Made by a program: the position numbers and the translations under genes
Notes under the pieces: generated by a model
Databases searched by the model: none
Told to the model about the DNA's origin: nothing
What the model saw: only the letters and a program-made list of their open reading frames with translations
Part shown: piece after piece, positions 57,888 through 64,000 of the stretch
Numbering within the stretch: position 1 is the stretch's first letter
How the letters are laid out: each line of letters opens with the position of its first letter
Source: Chitinophagales bacterium
Lineage (GTDB): Bacteria > Bacteroidota > Bacteroidia > Chitinophagales > Chitinophagaceae
Direction of reading: 5' to 3'
Assembly (NCBI GenBank): GCA_017303855.1
Contig: JAFLBL010000014.1
Span: forward strand, 31,317 to 95,316
Length of the DNA: 64,000 nt

Positions 57888-58547
57888 TTGTTTATTCATT
57901 CCTTCCGCTGATTTTTTCAGCAGTGCTTCAAAATCTATCAGCATTTCAAAAGCCAGTTTAGCCAGTACAAAAATCAGGATAAATACTTTTCCCAGTCCGA
58001 GACTGAGGAACATACTGCCCAGTATTACCGTAAACTGCTGTACAAAAATGCGGCCATAGGGCATAAACATAATCAGCATCATTGGCTGATTTTTATAGTC
58101 TCCGTTCAGCAGGAAAGGCAGGAAACTTTTTCCGAGGTACCCGATGATAAAGGCCATCAGCATATATGCGATATCCTGATTTATATAACTGTACCAGTGA
58201 AAAAAGAAATGAAACATACCGCTGCCGGGCGGACTTATTTTCGCGGTTGAGGAAAAAATAGCGGTCTGTACCAGTGCAAATATCCCAAAGTGTACTATAA
58301 AAAACAGGATAAAGAACAAGCCGCTCATTTTCGTGGTCATCCCGTTATTATTCCAGTCGTCTTTCCCTTTTGCCACTGTACATACCAGGAGCTTCAGCAC
58401 AGTCATAATACCTACAATCATTGTTTCCATGGCATAAACGGTAAAGGCTTCTGTCGGACTCCAGCCGAGAAACCAGACGCCGTATACCGGCAACAGGTTA
58501 GCGGCAATAAGCAACAGATCGGAAGCAGTGATTTTTCTTCTGTACAT
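57873..58547 (-). CDS. Integral membrane protein, DUF6498-like
   Basis: A 224-residue membrane protein with about five to six hydrophobic segments. The opening RKITASDLLLIAANLLPVYGVWFLGWSPTEAFTVYAMET (in parts) and the FHFFFHWYSYINQD stretch match the DUF6498 type of uncharacterised bacterial membrane proteins, as far as I recall. No catalytic motif is recognised. ATG at 58547 lies 66 nt from the divergent isoaspartyl peptidase start. The 3' end overlaps hldA. Confidence 0.75.
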   Translation of the reverse strand: MYRRKITASDLLLIAANLLPVYGVWFLGWSPTEAFTVYAMETMIVGIMTVLKLLVCTVAKGKDDWNNNGMTTKMSGLFFILFFIVHFGIFALVQTAIFSSTAKISPPGSGMFHFFFHWYSYINQDIAYMLMAFIIGYLGKSFLPFLLNGDYKNQPMMLIMFMPYGRIFVQQFTVILGSMFLSLGLGKVFILIFVLAKLAFEMLIDFEALLKKSAEGMNKQSTKQ

Positions 58548-58613
58548 GAGGTGGCAGGTATTTCGCTAACAAATTACCTAATTTCGTTCTTTCACCAATA
58601 CCCAATACCACGT

Positions 58614-59573
58614 ATGTCCAGGTATGCACTAGTGATTCATGGCGGGGCCGGCACCCTGCTTCGTTCAGCAATGACGGCGGAAATGGAAGCGCACTATTCA
58701 GCAGCGCTGGAAGAAGCCCTGCAGGCCGGCTTCAGCTTTCTGCAGCAGGGAGGATGTTCGCTTGATGCCGTAAAAGCCGCCGTAATGAATCTTGAGGATT
58801 GTATTCTTTTTAATGCAGGACGGGGAGCCGTATTCGGTGCAGATGGCCGGCAGGAAATGGATGCATCCATCATGGATGGTAAAACCCGGATGGCCGGTGC
58901 CGTATCGGCTGTACAGCATATACGGAATCCGGTGGAACTGGCGTATACGATCATGCAGAAAAGCCCGCATGTGATGCTGAACGGAAAAGGCGCGTATGAA
59001 TTTGCCGTAGCACAGGGACTGGCCACAGCACCGGATGAATATTTTTATTCCGCATTAAGGTATGAACAATGGAAACAACTGCAAGGGTCCGGAACCGCTG
59101 CATTGGATCATAATGTAAAAGTGCAGGATACAAATGCGTTACCTGGTACAGAAGGCCGGAAATTTGGTACCGTAGGCGCCGTAGCCGTGGATGTGCATGG
59201 TAATATTGCAGCGGCCACCAGTACGGGTGGTATGACCAATAAGCAATGGGGGCGCGTGGGCGACAGTCCGATCATCGGCGCCGGTACCTATGCCAATAAT
59301 GAAACCTGTGCCATCAGTTGTACAGGACATGGAGAACCCTTTATCCGGGCGGTAACCGCATATGATGTCAGCTGCCTGATGGAATACAAAGGGCTTTCGC
59401 TGCAGGAAGCCATGCACCTTGTGGTGCATGATAAATTACTGAAGATAGACGGAGAGGGCGGTATGATCGGAGTGGATGCAAAAGGGAATACGGCCATGGT
59501 CTTTAACAGTGAAGGTATGTACAGGGGAATGAAGAACAGTGATGGTGAACAGGTAGTATCAATCTATAAATAA
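58614..59573 (+). CDS. iaaA: Isoaspartyl peptidase/L-asparaginase (Ntn hydrolase)
   Basis: Hydrolyses beta-aspartyl dipeptides and asparagine. The 319-residue precursor cleaves itself before a threonine that becomes the nucleophile: GRKFGTVGAVAVD, Thr about residue 186. Other features are VIHGGAGTLL (about 7-16), LFNAGRGAVFG (about 65-75), DASIMDGKTRMAGAV, STGGMTNKQWGRVGDSPIIGAGTYA (in two parts) and CTGHGEPFIR. No signal peptide, so probably cytoplasmic. It can convert beta-Asp-Arg from cyanophycinase (cphB at 17215) to aspartate and arginine, but it is 40 kb away and also serves protein repair. The ATG at 58614 is used; the frame stays open upstream without family similarity. Confidence 0.95.
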   Translation: MSRYALVIHGGAGTLLRSAMTAEMEAHYSAALEEALQAGFSFLQQGGCSLDAVKAAVMNLEDCILFNAGRGAVFGADGRQEMDASIMDGKTRMAGAVSAVQHIRNPVELAYTIMQKSPHVMLNGKGAYEFAVAQGLATAPDEYFYSALRYEQWKQLQGSGTAALDHNVKVQDTNALPGTEGRKFGTVGAVAVDVHGNIAAATSTGGMTNKQWGRVGDSPIIGAGTYANNETCAISCTGHGEPFIRAVTAYDVSCLMEYKGLSLQEAMHLVVHDKLLKIDGEGGMIGVDAKGNTAMVFNSEGMYRGMKNSDGEQVVSIYK

Positions 59574-59588
59574 TGCGGATCTTTCCGT

Positions 59589-59596
59589 TACATTTG
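59589..59596 (+). promoter_or_regulatory. -7 box for ispD (TACATTTG)
   Basis: A TAnnTTTG match five bases before the ispD ATG at 59602, so the mRNA would have almost no leader. Confidence 0.45.
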
Positions 59597-59601
59597 CGCC
59601 C

Positions 59602-60276
59602 ATGAAAAAATATGCGATCATAGTGGCTGGTGGATCCGGCACGCGGATGGGCGCCTTGCTGCCCAAGCAATTTCTCCTGCTCCGTGAAAGACCGGTGCTC
59701 TATTATACGCTCCGGGCATTTACTGAGGCGTATCCTGATCTGCAGATCATTCTGGTGCTGCCGGTTGACTATACCGATATGGGCCAGGAAATCATTGATG
59801 CTTTTTTTGATAAAGACCGTATCCGGATTACTGCCGGTGGTGATACCCGTTTTCAATCAGTAAAAAACGGACTGGCCCTGGTAGAAGAAGAGTCCGTGAT
59901 CTTTGTGCATGACGGCGTTCGTTGCCTGGTAACCCGTGAACTGATTCACCGTTGTTATGAACAGGCGGCTGCAACAGGCACCGCTATTCCGGCCATTCCC
60001 TCAAAAGACAGTATCCGGTTAATCACCGATGATGGCAATACGGCCTATGACCGCACTAAAGTAATGCTGGTACAAACCCCGCAGACGTTTCACAGTAAAA
60101 TTTTACAGCCTGCTTTCCAGATTGATTATAAAGACAAGTTTACGGATGAAGCCACAGTAGTGGAAGCCTTTGGTATGAAAGTATCCCTGGTGGCAGGAGA
60201 GGAAACGAATATCAAAATCACTCATCCGGCCGATCTCTTATTAGCCGAACAGATATTGTACGAGCGGGAAGCCTGA
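59602..60276 (+). CDS. ispD: 2-C-methyl-D-erythritol 4-phosphate cytidylyltransferase
   Basis: Third step of the MEP isoprenoid pathway. 224 residues, usual length. Seen: VAGGSGTRMGALLPKQFLLL (about 8-27, CTP-binding loop with the conserved Arg and Lys), VHDGVRCLVT (about 103-112, Asp and Arg) and MLVQTPQTF with DEATVVEAFG near the substrate site. A fusion with IspF is absent. It stands downstream of iaaA by 28 nt with its own -7 box. Confidence 0.95.
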   Translation: MKKYAIIVAGGSGTRMGALLPKQFLLLRERPVLYYTLRAFTEAYPDLQIILVLPVDYTDMGQEIIDAFFDKDRIRITAGGDTRFQSVKNGLALVEEESVIFVHDGVRCLVTRELIHRCYEQAAATGTAIPAIPSKDSIRLITDDGNTAYDRTKVMLVQTPQTFHSKILQPAFQIDYKDKFTDEATVVEAFGMKVSLVAGEETNIKITHPADLLLAEQILYEREA

Positions 60277-61185
60277 TTATTTCTTCAGCCATTTTAACCA
60301 GAACGGAAGCCGGTTGATCTTCAGGGCCGGATAAATTTCCTGTACGGCACCAAAACTGCTGTAGAAGAAGGCCAGGTTGCGGATATCCGATCCTTCAAAA
60401 TCAAGGGTGAGATCCTGCCCGGCATGGTCGGCTATAAACGCGTCGATCAACGCATGCGATGCACCGATGGTTTTTCCATTCGGATGATTGCCTACCAATA
60501 TATAATACGCCCGTTTGTGGGAAAAGAAAAACACACAGGAAGCAATCATGTTTCCCTGTAATGAAATGCCATAGGTGATGGCTTTCTTTTCCGCATGCAG
60601 TGTGTTAAATAGCCGGCGGAACCGGTCAATATTCTCCTCCACATTCTTATCATGCAATTGCATTTGTGCAGTGGCGAGTGTAATAACCGTTTCCACTGTA
60701 AAATCCTTTACAACGACACAGCCTGCCTGTTTTGCTTTTTTAATATTGCGACGGATGTTTTCCCTGTAGGCTGCATACAAAGTTTCATAAGGCTGTTGAA
60801 GAGCCAGGAGGTAGTTGTCCCGTAGCAATACTGATTGCCTGTTTACGGCAACGGTATTGGCGCTGTTCAGGTAAATATCAATATAGCGGAAATGAGCAGG
60901 AATGGCTGCTGTAAATGCGTCCACTTCCTGGCTGCCAAATACGCCCAGTTGTGCGGCCAGAAAAGGCTGGTACAGATACCGGATACCGTACTTGCTTTTC
61001 CAGGTCAATGGCATTACGGCTTCATAGTCGTTCAGTACGAGGGCATCCCAGTTTTCAGCCATGGTGTCCAGGTAAACGGAGCAGGCATATATCCGGCCAT
61101 TGGCCGCGTTCGTAATACAGGCATCCCATCTGCTGCTGTCAATCTGGCTGCGGGTCAGGTATTGTATAGTTGCATTACCACTCAT
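60277..61185 (-). CDS. GNAT/FemAB-like acetyltransferase
   Basis: A 302-residue soluble protein with two GNAT-like halves. The C-terminal half shows ENIRRNIKKAKQAG (about 140-153), ITYGISLQGNMIASCVFFF (about 207-225) and YILVGNHPNGKTIGASHALI, then LTLDFEGSDIRNLAFFYSSFGA (in parts, about 260-285). This layout is typical of FemAB-like or BioF2-like acyltransferases found near cell-envelope genes in Bacteroidota. The substrate is unknown; an amino sugar or aminoacyl group is possible. ATG at 61185 overlaps the stop of the M1 peptidase gene by one base (TGATG), so the two are translationally coupled. Confidence 0.75.
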   Translation of the reverse strand: MSGNATIQYLTRSQIDSSRWDACITNAANGRIYACSVYLDTMAENWDALVLNDYEAVMPLTWKSKYGIRYLYQPFLAAQLGVFGSQEVDAFTAAIPAHFRYIDIYLNSANTVAVNRQSVLLRDNYLLALQQPYETLYAAYRENIRRNIKKAKQAGCVVVKDFTVETVITLATAQMQLHDKNVEENIDRFRRLFNTLHAEKKAITYGISLQGNMIASCVFFFSHKRAYYILVGNHPNGKTIGASHALIDAFIADHAGQDLTLDFEGSDIRNLAFFYSSFGAVQEIYPALKINRLPFWLKWLKK

Positions 61186-64000
61186 CAGAAATCAAAATTG
61201 CGGTCAATTTTGCGGAAACTGAAATTGGAAATGTCTATGCTGAAAGAGATCTTTTTCCAGAACCGTTCTTTTTTGGCAATGGTGGATTCGTAATAATTTT
61301 TATAAACAGTACTGTAGAGTAAAGGGATATAAATATTCACGGTTTCTTTGAACAGGGGAATTTGCAAACCCGCGTCAAAGAGAAAGCGGTCTTCGGAGGC
61401 ATTGGATTGCCAGGCTGCTGCCTGCGTGCCGATATCCAGGAAGACTTTCAAAGGAATTTTTACCGGCAGTATGGCCAGCGGATTGACAGAAGAGGGGATG
61501 GTGCTGCTGAGGTTAATAGCCATCAGCCAGTCATCCGTACGCCCGGTTTTTTCGGCCAGCAAATCAGTACGTACTTTGAAGGCGCCGTCTCTTTCCATAA
61601 TCTGCTGACTGGCCAGACCTTCAAATTCATTGCGCCCGATAAAGTAATCACTGTACGTATAATCTTCATAGCCATTGGCCCCGGTCATGTTCAGGTGATA
61701 GCGGTCTGTCGCAAACTGTTTGCTGAATGTTTTTGAACCGGTATAGAAAAATTTACCGGCAAAGAAACGGAGTGTCAGTCCGCCTTTGGTGTCATAATTG
61801 AAAAAGTATTTACCTGTGAATGCCGTACGTACAAAATCCTTGCCCTGTTCTACTTTTATTTCTCCGCGATAGGGGTAAAGTGCCCGGTTATTTTCCACCA
61901 CGACTTTCAATTGATTGAGTACCCTGCTTTCATTTTTGCTATTGGCTTTTAATGTAATTGTCGTGTCAATGCCGGTAATAACCGTATCCCGGTAAAAGTT
62001 CAGTTTGTCTTCCTTTACCAGGTAGGTCCTGAACTGAAAATACCGGGTAAGGGGGCTGCGGGCCGTTTTTTCTTTAAGTAATAACCGGATGCCGGGTACC
62101 CATTTGCTAAATCCCAGCTGCGTTTTAATGCCTTCGGGGCTGGTATAATTATCAGCAGTGAAAGCGGATGTACTGATGCCTATATCCACTTTACGGAATG
62201 TTTTTCCCGGGAGGAAACTGTAATTGGCGAACCCGATCATGGTCTTTCTTTTTGAACCAAAGCCATGAAAGCCGGCCCAGAAAAACTGAAATTTATTGGG
62301 TGGAAAGCGAAGGTTGGTAACGCCGATGCCCAGCATCAGTTTATCATAACTGTTGAATCCGGCAACAGGGAATAAATTGATCACCGCTTTTTTTTGTGCA
62401 TTACTGCCAAGGTAGGAATGTATGAAAGCGGATAACGGATGTTGTATCCGGATTCCTTTTTTGGACGCGGATGGCAGTGTTCCTTTTTTATCCAGTAATG
62501 AAAAAAGGCTATCCAGTTGCTGGCCACTGCTAGTTTCAACCGCTTTTTTAAAATCAGCCGGTGAGGGGTGACGAAATTTCCATTGATTGAAATAGGCCTG
62601 CATGGCTTTCTGAAAAGGTCCGGGGCCCATTTCCTTTTCGAGCAGTTCGAGCCATTTGGCCGTTTTATAATAGGCGATCAGTGCATAGTTGTTTTCCGTA
62701 AATACACCAGATGCAGTCTGAATGGGCTGATCTTTCTTTTCCGCCACTTGTGTTTCCAGGAGACTTTGTTCCGCGTTTTGATTAAATCGGTGGCTCTTTT
62801 TTTGTTGGTACCGGTATTCGTAGTAAGAATTGATTCCTTCGTCCATCCACGGATGATCACGTTCATTGCTGCCAAGTATACCATAGAACCAGTTGTGTCC
62901 TACTTCATGGGCAATGGTATAATCCAGTTCCCGGGTACTTTCTGTGGGTGAAATAACCGTGATTGTCGGGTATTCCATTCCTCCACCGAAACTTTCGGGT
63001 CCCTGTACGGCACTCACCACATTGTAAGGATATTCCCCCACCAGATTTGAGTAATGAAGGATAGCGTCTTTTGTATAGTCCAGACTTTTTTCCCAGGTTG
63101 TTTTTTGTGTTGAGGTATAAAATGTAAACAGATCAATAATACGACCGGAAGCCAGGCGACAGGTATCCGTATTTACAATAAACCGTTTGTCTGCGAACCA
63201 GGCAAAATCGTGAACATTGCTTTGTTTATAGGTAAGTATTTTAATCTCTTTATCTGAATCAGGAAAAAGCTGATAGCTGGTCTTCAGCTGACCGCCGGCT
63301 GTTTTGGTTTTTTGTTTTACCGGCTCCCAGGTATAGGTCTTCCTTGTTTTCAGCCATACTTTTTCGTCTGCATTCTGCAGTTCACCGGTGGCGGCCACTA
63401 CATAGTTTTTGGGAACGGTGATGGAGACATCGAAGCTTCCATATTCGCTGTAAAATTCACCCTGATCCAGGTAGGGCATCGGGTGCCAGCCTTCCCGGTC
63501 ATATACGGCCGGTTTGGGGTACCATTGGGTCAGCTGATAGCTTTGTCCATCGTGACCGCTTCGTGAAAAATTGTATGGCAACTTTACATGAAACGGCGTG
63601 CTGATCTGAATTTTACCACCGGGTGGTAACGGAGCCGGTAAAACGAGTTTCGCAATATCAATATGTTCGGGATGATCTTCAAGACTGGCCGTACGTCCGT
63701 CTACTTTAAAATCCAGTTTGTTGATATAACCTCTCTCCTCCGGTTTGGAGAAATAGAAACGGGTATCCCCGTTTTCCAGCAATTGTTCACAATATGCCGT
63801 TTTATCATTTTTATACGCATTGGGCCAGAGATGAAACCAGATAAAGCGGAGGGTATCGGGGGAATGATTGGTGTATTGAATTTTTTCAAAACCGGTGAGG
63901 CTATGTGCCGTGTCGTTGAGCGCGACGTTGATGCTATAGTTGACTTCCTGTTGCCAGTAGTGCAGGTGCGGGGTGTCAGACTTATTCACCTTATCTTCAG
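61185..64000 (-). CDS. M1-family zinc metallopeptidase (5' end beyond window)
   Basis: A large aminopeptidase-like protein, at least 938 residues visible, with its start and probable signal peptide outside the window (the frame is open to the edge; a GTG at 63989 is not a convincing start). The N-terminal domain begins LHYWQQEVNYSINVALND, as in Bacteroidota M1 proteins. Catalytic zinc motif: IAHEVGHNWFYG, then 18 residues later the zinc-ligand Glu in WMDEGIN. The exopeptidase-type GGGMEYPTI is also present. The C-terminal half (about 540-930) is beta-rich, resembles an outer-membrane-associated barrel or strand domain, and ends SFRKIDRNFDF. It is coupled to the acetyltransferase gene. Confidence 0.92.
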   Translation of the reverse strand, partial: EDKVNKSDTPHLHYWQQEVNYSINVALNDTAHSLTGFEKIQYTNHSPDTLRFIWFHLWPNAYKNDKTAYCEQLLENGDTRFYFSKPEERGYINKLDFKVDGRTASLEDHPEHIDIAKLVLPAPLPPGGKIQISTPFHVKLPYNFSRSGHDGQSYQLTQWYPKPAVYDREGWHPMPYLDQGEFYSEYGSFDVSITVPKNYVVAATGELQNADEKVWLKTRKTYTWEPVKQKTKTAGGQLKTSYQLFPDSDKEIKILTYKQSNVHDFAWFADKRFIVNTDTCRLASGRIIDLFTFYTSTQKTTWEKSLDYTKDAILHYSNLVGEYPYNVVSAVQGPESFGGGMEYPTITVISPTESTRELDYTIAHEVGHNWFYGILGSNERDHPWMDEGINSYYEYRYQQKKSHRFNQNAEQSLLETQVAEKKDQPIQTASGVFTENNYALIAYYKTAKWLELLEKEMGPGPFQKAMQAYFNQWKFRHPSPADFKKAVETSSGQQLDSLFSLLDKKGTLPSASKKGIRIQHPLSAFIHSYLGSNAQKKAVINLFPVAGFNSYDKLMLGIGVTNLRFPPNKFQFFWAGFHGFGSKRKTMIGFANYSFLPGKTFRKVDIGISTSAFTADNYTSPEGIKTQLGFSKWVPGIRLLLKEKTARSPLTRYFQFRTYLVKEDKLNFYRDTVITGIDTTITLKANSKNESRVLNQLKVVVENNRALYPYRGEIKVEQGKDFVRTAFTGKYFFNYDTKGGLTLRFFAGKFFYTGSKTFSKQFATDRYHLNMTGANGYEDYTYSDYFIGRNEFEGLASQQIMERDGAFKVRTDLLAEKTGRTDDWLMAINLSSTIPSSVNPLAILPVKIPLKVFLDIGTQAAAWQSNASEDRFLFDAGLQIPLFKETVNIYIPLLYSTVYKNYYESTIAKKERFWKKISFSIDISNFSFRKIDRNFDF

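Noticed and set aside
58290..58613. A 108-residue extension of the isoaspartyl peptidase
   Set aside because: The extra part is the antisense of the DUF6498-like gene; the enzyme begins with the normal SRYALVIHGGAG at the ATG 58614.

Overview
The window is a 64 kb stretch of a Bacteroidota chromosome, most likely Chitinophagales/Chitinophagaceae. The evidence is the T9SS-type proteins (a CHU_C/type B sorting domain, a PorV-like porin next to a C25 PorU-like peptidase), the order rpsU-xerC-hpf-tRNAs-tuf-tRNATrp-secE-nusG-rplKAJL-rpoBC, an HscA with the N-terminal extension common in this group, and many promoters of the Bacteroidota form TTG-(17-20 nt)-TAnnTTTG. No phage, insertion sequence, CRISPR array or rRNA operon was seen, and no gene-free stretch reaches 300 bases.

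Layout. 1-2.6 kb (minus): glutamate dehydrogenase (cut by the window edge) and a cytochrome c maturation operon ccmB-ccmC-ccmD. 2.6-6.2 kb: a lipoprotein, thymidine kinase, an unknown protein and the Kdo transferase WaaA. 6.2-10.1 kb (plus): a surface-sugar operon (DegT aminotransferase, TviB-type dehydrogenase, RfbC, RfbD). 10.4-12.9 kb: a large T9SS-exported adhesin-like protein, then tRNA-Gln. 13-18.1 kb: cyanophycin synthetase, a Tat-exported class V aminotransferase and cyanophycinase; an isoaspartyl peptidase that could finish cyanophycin breakdown lies at 58.6 kb. 18.3-20.9 kb: SGNH hydrolase, alpha/beta hydrolase, TyrRS. 21-27.4 kb: PorV-like protein and a 1702-residue C25 sortase-like protein. 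27.5-30.2 kb: a methyltransferase-like protein and HscA. 30.2-39.3 kb (minus): eight closely packed genes headed by ribE and continuing with an acyltransferase, a DPM1-like glycosyltransferase, two methyltransferases, a fatty acid desaturase, a YfhO-family protein and a GT-C-like protein. This looks like a lipid-linked glycan or glycolipid modification operon of unknown product. 39.4-56.1 kb: the translation/transcription core. 56.2-64 kb: Skp-like chaperone, heptose kinase, DUF6498-like membrane protein, isoaspartyl peptidase, IspD, a FemAB-like acetyltransferase and an M1 peptidase (cut by the window edge).

Main oddities. Imperfect palindromes fill the spaces between tRNAs, after tuf and between rpoB and rpoC. 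A broken tRNA-Thr copy precedes the intact one. A reverse-strand helix-hairpin-helix gene splits rplL from rpoB, which has its own promoter. ribE and rpsU have face-to-face -7 boxes forming one palindrome. The rpsU terminator runs directly into the xerC start codon. Several genes (ccmB, waaA) have no usable ATG, and hldA and ispD look nearly leaderless. CcmC lacks the usual tryptophan-rich WWD core. Four convergent gene pairs overlap at their 3' ends.

All calls come from reading the sequence and from memory of protein families. No database search was made, and promoter and terminator calls are pattern matches only.
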